Positions 54,341 to 61,857 of a stretch of 64,000 nt of DNA are shown in pieces; position 1 is the stretch's first letter, and every line of letters starts with the position of its first letter. This stretch comes from Bacteroidota bacterium (lineage in GTDB: Bacteria > Bacteroidota > Bacteroidia > Bacteroidales > JAGONC01): positions 1 through 64,000 of the forward strand of contig JAKLFC010000016.1 in assembly GCA_022711405.1 (NCBI GenBank). Reading direction: 5' to 3'. Position numbers and translations under genes: made by a program. Under the pieces are notes generated by a model that worked only from the letters and a program-made list of their open reading frames with translations, made no database searches and was not told where the DNA came from.

Positions 54341-55573
54341 ATGAACATGAACAATTCAAGATTCGCTTCAAAGCTCAGAAACTATTCCAGACCCAGAAAT
54401 CCTCTTACCGGTAAACCCATCGTGAGCTCAGGCAGAGCCAATGGCAGTACCGGACAAAGAGGGATCTCCTCCATCAATCCCAACCAGCTGGTCAAAAGAG
54501 CCATCTGGGAAGAAGAGACCGTATATGTACCTTCCTCTTCATTTGAGCAGATGGCCCTGCATGTACAACTGAAAAAGGCACTTCGCCAAAAAGGTTACCT
54601 CAACCCGACGGAGATCCAGGAGAAAACCATCGCCAACGCTATTGAAGGCCGTGATATCGTAGGGGTCGCCAAAACCGGTACAGGTAAAACGGCCGCATAC
54701 CTGATCCCTGTTATCCACAAACTACTCTACAGCGAGCGGCCCTTTCAGACGCTTATCGTTGTGCCTACACGTGAACTGGCAATCCAGGTAGAGGGTGAAT
54801 TCAACAGCCTGGCGAAAGGACTCGGATATGCTGCTGCCTGTTTTGTGGGTGGTAAAAGCATCTCTGGTGACAGCAGGAAAATGCGCACGTTGAATCATCT
54901 CATCGTGGGCACGCCCGGGCGCCTGATCGACCTGATGAACAGGGGAATAGTGCGCGTCAACCGGTTTTCAGTACTTGTACTGGATGAATTCGACAGGTTG
55001 CTGGACATGGGTTTCGTGAAGGATGTGAACACGATCGTAGCCGCCATGGAAAACAGGAAACAGACCCTGCTTTTCTCTGCCACGCTGGATAAGACCCAGC
55101 GGAAAATGATGGATGAACTCCTGAATCATCCTGTTGAGGTGAATGTGAACGCCGTCGATATTTCGGGCGACCATATTGACCAGGATATTATTCGCATCGG
55201 AACAACCGATGATAAGTTTGCAGTGTTGCTCGACATGCTCAGGCAGGAGGAATTCATTAAAGTGCTCGTATTTGCCGACACGAAGCGGTTGGTCGAAAGG
55301 ATGGGCATCAGGCTTCAGCGGTCTGGGATCAGGGCAGAGATGATCCATGGTGACAAATCCCAGCATTTAAGAGAAAAAGCATTGAACAGTTTCAGAAAAG
55401 GCGATGCCCAGGTACTGGTGGCCACCGACGTTGCTGCCAGGGGCCTCGACATATCGGATGTGACCCATGTGATCAACTACCAGCTTCCCAAGGATTACGA
55501 AAGTTACGTGCACCGCATCGGGCGAACCGGCCGTGCGGGTAAGGGAGGAAAAGCTTACACCTTCATCAATTAG
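54341..55573 (+). CDS. DEAD-box ATP-dependent RNA helicase
   Basis: 410-residue RNA helicase of the RhlE/DeaD type, unwinding RNA for ribosome assembly or turnover. An N-terminal basic segment (residues 1-60) precedes the Q motif (GYLNPTEIQEKTI), Walker A AKTGTGKT at 110-117, PTRELA, the motif II variant DEFD, SAT, and HRIGRTGRAG. It stops immediately after motif VI (GGKAYTFIN) and so lacks the C-terminal basic tail of most relatives. The ARGLDISDVTHVINYQLP region is complete. A small palindrome lies 15 bases after the stop. Confidence 0.92.
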   Translation: MNMNNSRFASKLRNYSRPRNPLTGKPIVSSGRANGSTGQRGISSINPNQLVKRAIWEEETVYVPSSSFEQMALHVQLKKALRQKGYLNPTEIQEKTIANAIEGRDIVGVAKTGTGKTAAYLIPVIHKLLYSERPFQTLIVVPTRELAIQVEGEFNSLAKGLGYAAACFVGGKSISGDSRKMRTLNHLIVGTPGRLIDLMNRGIVRVNRFSVLVLDEFDRLLDMGFVKDVNTIVAAMENRKQTLLFSATLDKTQRKMMDELLNHPVEVNVNAVDISGDHIDQDIIRIGTTDDKFAVLLDMLRQEEFIKVLVFADTKRLVERMGIRLQRSGIRAEMIHGDKSQHLREKALNSFRKGDAQVLVATDVAARGLDISDVTHVINYQLPKDYESYVHRIGRTGRAGKGGKAYTFIN

Positions 55574-55587
55574 GAGTCGCAAAGGTT

Positions 55588-55604
55588 CTACACCTGCGGT
55601 GTAG
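55588..55604. terminator. CTACACC-TGC-GGTGTAG hairpin
   Basis: Perfect 7-bp stem with a 3-base loop, placed between the helicase stop codon and the convergent phospholipase-like gene and followed by TAGATTTTAAT. The loop core CACC-TRC-GGTG is the same as in the hairpins at 61627 and 62727, so it may be a member of a dispersed family rather than only a terminator. Confidence 0.6.
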
Positions 55605-55610
55605 TAGATT

Positions 55611-57005
55611 TTAATGATTACGGGCCAGCCGGTACTCGACGACCGGAACCGGTTCTACAACCGTTACTACATCGACCTGTCGATCTATCCACGGTACGAG
55701 TTCGGTGATAGGATCTGTGAACACATTCGCAGGCGGATTCCATTCTCCCTCTACGGGCAATCCTTTCATGCGTGGATAGATGCAGCCGTTGATCATCGAA
55801 TTGTCCAGATCGAAGACTCCTTTGACGCTGCTCCCGTTCTTAAAGATTGTATGGAGCGTGTTTTCCATTTCCGGAATGTTAGCCTTCAGCATGCAGAAAT
55901 AAATGCTTTTCGAGGTATTGTTAATGATCAGGTTTTCCAGGAAGGCTGCCACACGGTCTGAAGGTGTAAAATAAACTTCCATACGAGTGCCGGATACATT
56001 GAGTATGTGCGGTACATTGTCGGTCTTTTGCGTTCCAAACCGTGACCTGGACGTATCCGGCCAGTCGGTATGCGAGCCCCACATTTCTTCGAATTCCCTG
56101 GTATAGACCGCACAAAGTGCTTCGTCCTGTACCACGATCACATTGTTGCGGTCGGAGTGAAGCTGGGCATGGGTGAAGTTGGTAGATCCCGTCCAAAGGC
56201 GGGGCTCAAAAGGATTGATATGGTTCCTGTAATCGAAGATGATGAATTTATTGTGCATGGAGTGTGCGGTGTCAACATCTCGTTTAATGACCAGTATTCC
56301 GTGAGCGATCAACGTATCGAGCTGGGGGGTGTTGGCTGAATGGTTGTAGATGAAACGAATCTTCACACCGCGGTCCTTTGCCTGGACCAGGGCATTGGCA
56401 ATGTCGGTATAGTAGCTGAATTCAAACAGGGTGATGTCGATGCTGTGGTTGGCATGATTGATCCTGTCGATCAGAAGGCTCTCAAAATTCTGTTTTCCTT
56501 TGGCATATTCCCCTAAATTGACAGAGGTATCGACCGTATGATTAAAATAAACCTCTATTTCTCCTGACGACTCCGACTGTGTCACGAAATACCCTGAATC
56601 CACAGCACTCTCCCCGTTCATTCCGGAGATTACATTGTACCGGTAGATTGTAGCCGGTCGGAGACCGCTGATAAGGACTGCGTGATTTTCAACCGCTTCC
56701 TGCACATAGACCGAGTCGGTGAACAGCAGAGGCTGGTAGTTGGAATCCGGAGCCATGAAAAGGATCTTCGAGTCAGCCGGAACGTTGGTGGTCCAGAATA
56801 CTTCAACACCTGTAGGAGTGATGTTGTCGTACGTGAGGTTAGTGATAACGGGAACTGCATTTTTATCCTGAACTCCAGTAGCTGAATATATAACGATCAA
56901 AATGAACACGACCAGGACAATCTTGTGTGTCTTATCCGGATGAAGAAGGTTTTTACAGGTGATACTGATCGTACGAAGCAATCCAAAAAGATTAAAAATA
57001 TTCAA
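55611..57005 (-). CDS. phospholipase D-like protein, 3'-truncated
   Basis: 464-residue exported or membrane-anchored protein (helix at 27-42). A fibronectin/purple-acid-phosphatase-like domain (about 52-145) is followed by one complete PLD domain with the HKD motif: H251, K253, D258 and GSTN at 273-276. A second PLD domain begins (IYFCMLKANIPEMENTLHTI, VKGVFDLDNSM, YPRMKGLPVEGEWNPPANVF) but ends before its HKD motif; relatives continue with LHHK at this point. The last 30 or so residues (from about 434) are read antisense through a GH3 gene fragment. A two-HKD enzyme needs both motifs, so activity is doubtful unless it dimerises. It may be a pseudogene. Confidence 0.75.
   Translation of the reverse strand: MNIFNLFGLLRTISITCKNLLHPDKTHKIVLVVFILIVIYSATGVQDKNAVPVITNLTYDNITPTGVEVFWTTNVPADSKILFMAPDSNYQPLLFTDSVYVQEAVENHAVLISGLRPATIYRYNVISGMNGESAVDSGYFVTQSESSGEIEVYFNHTVDTSVNLGEYAKGKQNFESLLIDRINHANHSIDITLFEFSYYTDIANALVQAKDRGVKIRFIYNHSANTPQLDTLIAHGILVIKRDVDTAHSMHNKFIIFDYRNHINPFEPRLWTGSTNFTHAQLHSDRNNVIVVQDEALCAVYTREFEEMWGSHTDWPDTSRSRFGTQKTDNVPHILNVSGTRMEVYFTPSDRVAAFLENLIINNTSKSIYFCMLKANIPEMENTLHTIFKNGSSVKGVFDLDNSMINGCIYPRMKGLPVEGEWNPPANVFTDPITELVPWIDRQVDVVTVVEPVPVVEYRLARNH
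55614..55708 (+). pseudogene. GH3 beta-glucosidase gene fragment
   Basis: Read on the plus strand, the segment encodes TGQPVLDDRNRFYNRYYIDL followed by SIYPRYEFG, nearly identical to TGRPAPDDRNRFYNSSYIDL plus SIYPRFEFG of the GH3 enzyme at 53600-53690; the DNA is also similar (roughly five bases in six by eye). It has no start, no flanking GH3 sequence and lies entirely inside the 3' end of the minus-strand phospholipase-like gene. It is a relic of duplication or recombination. Confidence 0.85.
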
Positions 57006-57065
57006 GGATTCTCTTTATCAGGGAAATATGAAATAAACGTTAAATAATGGCCCTTTAAGCCTCTT

Positions 57066-57701
57066 CTAACGGTCATCATACTTCCGCTCACCGGTGGGTA
57101 GCGGAGCCAGAAGTACGTTTTCGGGCGGAGGAAGGACCGAGGGAATGCTACTGTCATACCCTCCGTAAGGATTTGCAGCCAGATTGAAGTCAAGCGTGAA
57201 CAGTCCCCCTTGCTGCGGTGGCACAATGGCCAGGTATCTTCCGTTCCTTTCGGTCTGTTCCGCACCGGTAGCATCCTTAAAGGGGATGAATAACTGAGAG
57301 GGATTCGCTGTAAACTCAGGCAAATTGTCGTTCTGGTAAACCCATAGCGTATACTCAATCCCATTCAGGGTGAACACGGCCTTGCCGGATTTGATCAACC
57401 GCTGTGTTCCTCCGTTGGATAGATTCAACCGCTCCCTCCGCGGATTACTTTCCGGTATGTATGTCGCATTGAGCCTGTATGCATAATCGACAGGGAAATA
57501 GATCAATCCGTCAAACTGCTGCTGCTGTGACGCCGTTATGGGTGTGGTGGCCGGATCACTGAAAAGGGCATCTTTAGCAGCCCTGAATTGTTCTACTGCT
57601 GCTTTGTGGGCATCTATCGTATCCTGACTGACCTGGGCTGAGGTTGCTAAGGCCAGGAGCAACAGTGAAAACAATGTAATGGTGAGTTGTTTTATTTTCA
57701 T
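57066..57701 (-). CDS. DUF1684 family secreted protein
   Basis: 211-residue exported protein (signal peptide ending at TSAQ; start at 57701). The DUF1684 pattern is visible: FRAAKDALFSDPATTPIT near the N terminus, FPVDYAYRLNATY, then LFIPFKDATGAEQTERNGRYL and the C-terminal FTLDFNLAANPYGGYDSS with PPPENVLLAPLPTGERKY. Relatives usually have a CPxPPxEN motif; here the cysteine is replaced (VLPPPEN), so a proposed metal or catalytic role of that cysteine would be lost. The function of the family is not established. The phospholipase-like gene follows after 60 bases. Confidence 0.8.
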   Translation of the reverse strand: MKIKQLTITLFSLLLLALATSAQVSQDTIDAHKAAVEQFRAAKDALFSDPATTPITASQQQQFDGLIYFPVDYAYRLNATYIPESNPRRERLNLSNGGTQRLIKSGKAVFTLNGIEYTLWVYQNDNLPEFTANPSQLFIPFKDATGAEQTERNGRYLAIVPPQQGGLFTLDFNLAANPYGGYDSSIPSVLPPPENVLLAPLPTGERKYDDR

Positions 57702-57719
57702 AATTGTCGTTTTAGCCTG

Positions 57720-57727
57720 CAAAGATA
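57720..57727 (-). promoter_or_regulatory. -7 promoter element for the DUF1684 gene
   Basis: The minus strand reads TATCTTTG, an exact TAnnTTTG match 19 bases before the ATG, implying a very short leader. Confidence 0.5.
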
Positions 57728-57831
57728 GTATCTTGCGCGTGTTCTTATAGGCTTGCGAAAAAATTATTTAAAATCATTTTAAATTATTTCAAGGCAATGA
57801 TCCATAACCTTCAATCAATCCTGTACTGATC

Positions 57832-59820
57832 ATGAAGTGTTCTCAAGTCATCCTGCGGATTTTTACCGGTGCGATCGCTGGTATCCTGGCCATTGTTCTG
57901 TCGGCCCAGTCAGGATACCGCACCGACAGCCTGCTTGATGCCTTAAGCCTGGATCCTGAAGACACGGCTCTTTACCAGCAACTGGATGAACTGATCAGCA
58001 TTAATCTTTACAATGATCCCAAAGTGGCACTGCAGCAGGCAGAACAGGTCATGATCCTAGCGGAGGAGTCATCTAACCAGTACATGGTCACCCGGATGGT
58101 AATGAATACAGGCATTGCCTATGATATGATGGGGCTGTATGATTCAGCCAGGACCAGGTATGAAGATGCGCTCGCCCTTGCCGAAAAATACCAGCTCAGC
58201 ACCACAATGGGGGACATCTGCAACAACCTCAGCATTATGCACTCCGTCATGGGCCAGATGGAAAAATCACTGGAATATTGCCTGAAGGCCATGGAGATCT
58301 TTGAGCGCACGGCCGACTCGGGAAGAATGTCGAAGATATACAATAACCTCGGATCACGTTACTCTGAAATGGGGATGAATGACAAAGCATTGGAGTTCTA
58401 TCAGCGGGCGGTGGACATTAACATCCGGCTGAACGATCTTCCCCGGCTGGCACGAAATTACGGCAACATTGGCACGGTGTATTCTTCCCTGGAAAATAAT
58501 GATGAAGCGCTGGATTATTACCAGCGTGCCCTTCAGATCCAGAGAAATCTGCATAACAAGACCGACATCTCCATCTCCCTGAGCAACATGGCACTTTCCT
58601 ATCAGCGGATACATGCCTACGACTCGGCCATCGAATTTGCCAGCCAGGCTTATGAGATCGCCCTGGAGACCAACAACGAGATCGGCAAGATCACCTATTT
58701 TACGACCATTGCAGGCATTTATAAAAGCAAAGGGCAATTCACCCAGTCGGTCGAAAACTTCACCAGGGCGGAAGTGCTTGCCGACAGCATCAGTGCCCAG
58801 CAGACTCTGCTGGGGATCTATTCGGAACTGGCAGCAGTGTACGCGTCTTTGAACGACTTCAAAAGGGCTTACGATTATAACGAGAAATACAATAACCTGA
58901 GGCTGTCGTTGCTGGATTCGGAAAAAGATAAAGCCCTGGAGAAGCTGAAGAAGTTCGAAGAAGAGAAGAAACAGGACGAGATCGATCTTCTGACAAAGGA
59001 TTCGGAAATCCAGAAGCTTAAGATAAAACGCCAGAAAATGATCCGTAACTCGGTGACCGCCGTTGGAGTGCTATTACTAGCCCTGGCCATCGGATTATGG
59101 CAGAGGTACCGTTATATACGAAGAACAAAAAATGAGCTCGCCGAAAAAAACGTGGTAATCCAGAAAGAAAAGGATAAGTCTGAGGAATTGCTGCTCAACA
59201 TCTTACCGGCTGAAACGGCGGAAGAACTGAAATCCAAAGGACATTCAGAAGCCCGGCACTTTGAACTGGTCACGGTTCTGTTCACCGATTTCAAAGGATT
59301 CACGCAGAAAGCCGAACAGCTCTCCCCCGCAGAACTGGTGAGCGAAATCGACCTGTGTTTTAAGGCCTTTGACGAGATCATCTCATCACATTGTATCGAG
59401 AAGATCAAAACCATCGGCGATGCCTATATGTGCGCCGGGGGACTGCCTGTTCCCAATACCACGAACCCGGTGGATACCGTCATGGCCGCACTGGAGATCC
59501 GGGATTTTATGGAGGCGTTGAAAGAAAAAAGGTTGCCGGAGAACCGCCCGTTCTTCGAAATCCGCATTGGTGTACACACAGGACCGGTCATTGCCGGGAT
59601 TGTAGGGGTTAAAAAGTTCGCCTATGATATCTGGGGTGACACGGTGAACATCGCCTCGCGCTTGGAATCAAGCGGAGAGGTCGGGAAGGTCAACATCTCA
59701 GGGACCACCTATGAGCTTGTCAAAGAATATTTTACGTGCGTATACCGGGGCAAGGTCGAAGCCAAGAACAAAGGTGCGGTGGATATGTATTTTGTGGAGA
59801 ACAAGAAAACTGACCGATAA
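57832..59820 (+). CDS. TPR-containing adenylate cyclase
   Basis: 662-residue membrane-bound class III cyclase. A signal peptide (ending VLSAQ) exports about seven TPR units (residues 60-360; NLGSRYSEMGMNDKALEFYQ, NIGTVYSSLENNDEALDYYQ). A charged coiled coil (about 365-402), one membrane helix (VTAVGVLLLALAIGLWQ), a second coiled coil and the cytoplasmic catalytic domain follow. Metal-binding aspartates are in LFTDFKGF and TIGDAYM. The base-selecting residues read K (EKIKTIGD) and D (YDIWGDTVNIASRL), which predicts ATP rather than GTP as substrate. Periplasmic TPRs may sense a ligand or protein. No cAMP-receptor gene is in the window. Confidence 0.9.
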   Translation: MKCSQVILRIFTGAIAGILAIVLSAQSGYRTDSLLDALSLDPEDTALYQQLDELISINLYNDPKVALQQAEQVMILAEESSNQYMVTRMVMNTGIAYDMMGLYDSARTRYEDALALAEKYQLSTTMGDICNNLSIMHSVMGQMEKSLEYCLKAMEIFERTADSGRMSKIYNNLGSRYSEMGMNDKALEFYQRAVDINIRLNDLPRLARNYGNIGTVYSSLENNDEALDYYQRALQIQRNLHNKTDISISLSNMALSYQRIHAYDSAIEFASQAYEIALETNNEIGKITYFTTIAGIYKSKGQFTQSVENFTRAEVLADSISAQQTLLGIYSELAAVYASLNDFKRAYDYNEKYNNLRLSLLDSEKDKALEKLKKFEEEKKQDEIDLLTKDSEIQKLKIKRQKMIRNSVTAVGVLLLALAIGLWQRYRYIRRTKNELAEKNVVIQKEKDKSEELLLNILPAETAEELKSKGHSEARHFELVTVLFTDFKGFTQKAEQLSPAELVSEIDLCFKAFDEIISSHCIEKIKTIGDAYMCAGGLPVPNTTNPVDTVMAALEIRDFMEALKEKRLPENRPFFEIRIGVHTGPVIAGIVGVKKFAYDIWGDTVNIASRLESSGEVGKVNISGTTYELVKEYFTCVYRGKVEAKNKGAVDMYFVENKKTDR

Positions 59821-59834
59821 TACTCTATAGCGTT

Positions 59835-59941
59835 CTAAATACCCGGAGCCATGCGACAGGGATTTGGCAGGGTGAGGGATCGATCGAGCTATGGTCACAA
59901 AAAAGTAAAAGAAATATACGCGGCCCTGCGGCCGGGGAGCA
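59835..59941. repeat. dispersed repeat, copy 1
   Basis: 107-bp segment about 85% identical to 61705-61810: both contain a hairpin-forming AAAT(C)CCCGGAGC..ATGCGAC(A/G)GGGATTTGG, then the 20 bases GAGGGATCGATCGAGCTATG, and end in TGCGGCCGGGGAGCA. Its downstream flank, up to about 59995 (attacccattacccaggtag and following), resembles the flank of copy 3. With 338 gene-free bases between the cyclase and hipB genes, this repeat fills the first third and the operator array fills the end. Confidence 0.85.
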
Positions 59942-60060
59942 GAAGGAATAGCGATTACCCATTACCCAGGTAGAAGTAGAGGGAAAAGGAGAGGTAGATT
60001 GACCAAGGGTCGGCGAAATAATGCTGATGGCATATTTCCTTGTAAATCTTTATTTACCAC

Positions 60061-60078
60061 TATATGCTAAAGCATATA
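60061..60078. promoter_or_regulatory. HipB-like operator O1
   Basis: TATATGCTAAAGCATATA, an 18-bp inverted repeat of the form TATAT-N8-ATATA. E. coli HipB binds TATCC-N8-GGATA, the same length and geometry. First of three copies spaced exactly 40 bases apart. A degenerate further copy may lie near 60019-60036. Confidence 0.7.
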
Positions 60079-60100
60079 TTTTCTTGATTTTTTATTTAAC

Positions 60101-60118
60101 TATATTTAATCGCATATA
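60101..60118. promoter_or_regulatory. HipB-like operator O2
   Basis: TATATTTAATCGCATATA, second copy of the 18-bp site, beginning 40 bases after O1. It lies just upstream of the -7 box at 60125-60132, where the -33 region would be. Confidence 0.7.
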
Positions 60119-60124
60119 ATTTTG

Positions 60125-60132
60125 TACATTTG
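60125..60132 (+). promoter_or_regulatory. -7 promoter element for the hip operon
   Basis: TACATTTG matches TAnnTTTG exactly and lies between operators O2 and O3, so both sites overlap the expected polymerase footprint. The implied transcript start is near 60139. Confidence 0.6.
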
Positions 60133-60140
60133 CGTATTAT

Positions 60141-60158
60141 TATATTTAAAAACATATA
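60141..60158. promoter_or_regulatory. HipB-like operator O3
   Basis: TATATTTAAAAACATATA, third copy, 40 bases after O2, ending at the base before the hipB ATG. It covers essentially the whole predicted 5' leader. Confidence 0.7.
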
Positions 60159-60368
60159 ATGAAACAATTAGCAGAATTTGTCAAAGAACGCAGAAGAGAA
60201 GTAAATCTTACTCAGGGAGAATTCGCTGAACGTGCGGGGGTTGCACTGACCGTAATACGTAAAATAGAACAGGGAAAAACCAACCTGAATATGGATAAGG
60301 TGAATCTGGTACTTCGCATGTTTGGACATGAGTTAGCGCCGGTAAACAGTAAAGATCTTAAGAAATGA
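60159..60368 (+). CDS. hipB: HipB-like antitoxin and autorepressor
   Basis: 69-residue helix-turn-helix protein of the Cro/C1-Xre type. The HTH covers LTQGEFAERAGVALTVIRKIEQGKTNLNMDKVNLVL, matching HipB and the Y4mF family. In hip systems it represses the operon and restrains the kinase. Here the three TATAT-N8-ATATA operators directly upstream fit that role. The stop codon overlaps the next start by 4 bases (ATGA). Base composition from here to the window end is more AT-rich than the preceding chromosome. Confidence 0.88.
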   Translation: MKQLAEFVKERRREVNLTQGEFAERAGVALTVIRKIEQGKTNLNMDKVNLVLRMFGHELAPVNSKDLKK

Positions 60369-60700
60369 GACAAGGAAAGGTATTTTATAAAGACCATTTT
60401 GCAGGTGTTATTACAGAAACAAACGATGGTGAATACGTATTTCAATATGATGATCACTACGTGAAAGATTATCCGGATGAATTCATCACATTTACAATGC
60501 CGGTCGCAAATCGACCATACATTGACAAAAGACTCCACCCATTTTTTGAAGGACTAATCCCTGAAGGATGGTTGCTGGATATTGCTTCCGCACACTGGAA
60601 GATCAATAAAAACGACCGGATGGGATTATTACTGGCGTGTTGTCAGGATTGTATCGGAGCAGTGAGCATTAAACCTAAAACAGAAGGAGATGGCGAATAG
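60365..60700 (+). CDS. hipS: HipS-like protein (HipA N-terminal subdomain 1)
   Basis: 111-residue protein corresponding to the first N-terminal subdomain of HipA, encoded as a separate chain. Typical features are GVITETNDGEYVFQYDDHYV, ITFTMPVANRPY, and LHPFFEGLIPEGWLLDIAS. In the HipBST systems of E. coli O127 a stand-alone protein of this type (HipS) acts as the antitoxin. It overlaps hipB by 4 bases and hipT by 11. The gene-by-gene order B-S-T is the same as in hipBST. A recent frameshift of a single hipA is unlikely because hipT has its own conserved N terminus. Confidence 0.85.
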   Translation: MRQGKVFYKDHFAGVITETNDGEYVFQYDDHYVKDYPDEFITFTMPVANRPYIDKRLHPFFEGLIPEGWLLDIASAHWKINKNDRMGLLLACCQDCIGAVSIKPKTEGDGE

Positions 60701-61631
60701 ATGTTTGTATTGTTATGAGTCTGTTGAAGAAGGGCGTGACTTCCATGAAAATTGTTCACTGGAATTCTTTAGATCACCGACACCTCCGGAATTGGGATAT
60801 TCTCTTGGTCAAATGGATGAATTGGGAAAGAATGTCGTAGAACACAGTGTAGCTGTACCTGGAGTTCAGCCAAAATTATCATTATCATTAATCAGGAAAA
60901 CCAAAGAAACTGCCGAACCACGGTTGACAATAGTTGGTGCATCAGGCGGACGCTATATTTTCAAACCTCCATCTGACCAATATCCCGAAATGCCCCAAAA
61001 CGAACATGTGACCATGCGTATTGCTGAAAGCTTCGGAATCAGAGTAGTACCTTCATCATTGATCCGATTGTCTTCCGGCGAGCTATGCTATATCACAAAG
61101 CGAGTCGACCGGACAGAAACTGGTGAGAAGATCCACATGATCGATATGTTTCAAATCACTGAAGCGTTTGATAAGTATAAAAGTTCCATGGAGAAAGTGG
61201 GAAAAGCTATTGGTATTCATTCCAGTAACACATTACTTGATAAGGTATTCTACTTTGAATTAGTTCTTTTCTCCTTTCTCGTTGGTAACAATGATATGCA
61301 TCTGAAGAACTTTTCAATGATTGAAAGTCCTTCAGGTTGGGTGCTGGCACCTGCTTATGATTTATTAAATGTTGCCATCGTATTGCCGGAAGATAAGGAG
61401 GAACTTGCTCTGACATTGGTTGGGGAAAAAAAGATGTTGAAGCGGGAACACTTCGAACAATTAGGAGAGGATTTGGAGCTGACTGGAAAACAGATCGCAG
61501 GAGCATTTCGAAGGATGATCAAATACAAGCCAGGCGCATTTAGCTGGATTGATCGTTCATTCCTGTCTGATGACATGAAAACTGCCTATAATGAGGTACT
61601 TGACTCAAGGTATAAACAATTAGTGCTATAA
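60690..61631 (+). CDS. hipT: HipT/HipA-like serine/threonine kinase toxin
   Basis: 313-residue kinase of the HipA family lacking subdomain 1. The N terminus carries a zinc-ribbon-like cluster (CLYC...FHENC) usual in Bacteroidota members. The flexible loop VPGVQPKLSLSL holds candidate autophosphorylation serines; the ATP lysine is in GGRYIFKPPS, the catalytic loop is VGNNDMHLKNFSM, and the metal-binding aspartate is in APAYDLLN. Known relatives phosphorylate aminoacyl-tRNA synthetases (GltX for HipA, TrpS for HipT); the target here is unknown. All key residues look intact. Translation is probably coupled to hipS by the 11-base overlap. Confidence 0.88.
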   Translation: MANRCLYCYESVEEGRDFHENCSLEFFRSPTPPELGYSLGQMDELGKNVVEHSVAVPGVQPKLSLSLIRKTKETAEPRLTIVGASGGRYIFKPPSDQYPEMPQNEHVTMRIAESFGIRVVPSSLIRLSSGELCYITKRVDRTETGEKIHMIDMFQITEAFDKYKSSMEKVGKAIGIHSSNTLLDKVFYFELVLFSFLVGNNDMHLKNFSMIESPSGWVLAPAYDLLNVAIVLPEDKEELALTLVGEKKMLKREHFEQLGEDLELTGKQIAGAFRRMIKYKPGAFSWIDRSFLSDDMKTAYNEVLDSRYKQLVL

Positions 61632-61663
61632 TAGTATTACACCTACGGTGTAATACTATTATA
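61627..61663. terminator. 17-bp hairpin at the end of the hip operon
   Basis: Perfect inverted repeat of 17 bp with a 3-base loop (core TTACACC-TAC-GGTGTAA), beginning within the hipT stop codon. The core is shared with the hairpins at 55588 and 62727, so it belongs to a dispersed hairpin family and probably also ends the transcript. Confidence 0.75.
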
Positions 61664-61704
61664 AAATTCAGGGCGCAGTTCAGAGCAGCGAAGCCCTGGT
61701 GGCA

Positions 61705-61810
61705 CTAAATCCCCGGAGCAATGCGACGGGGATTTGGCAAAGTGAGGGATCGATCGAGCTATGGTCACAAGAAGTAAAAGAAATATATGTGGCTATGCGG
61801 CCGGGGAGCA
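61705..61810. repeat. dispersed repeat, copy 2
   Basis: Second copy of the element at 59835-59941, in the same orientation. Its AAATCCCC/GGGGATTT arms (61708-61715 and 61729-61736 approximately) form a clean 8-bp stem that is imperfect in copy 1. Copies 1 and 2 bracket the hip operon. Confidence 0.85.
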
Positions 61811-61857
61811 AAATAAAGGAGGTTGCTTTGTATTATGAAACAGACTCCTTCTTTTAC

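Noticed and set aside
55614..55961. 115-codon plus-strand open frame after the helicase as a real gene
   Set aside because: Only its first 30 or so codons resemble a protein (GH3), as an internal fragment; the rest is antisense to the PLD domain.
60365..61631. hipS and hipT as one hipA gene broken by a frameshift
   Set aside because: The downstream frame starts with its own conserved cysteine-containing N terminus, and the overlap and order match hipBST systems.
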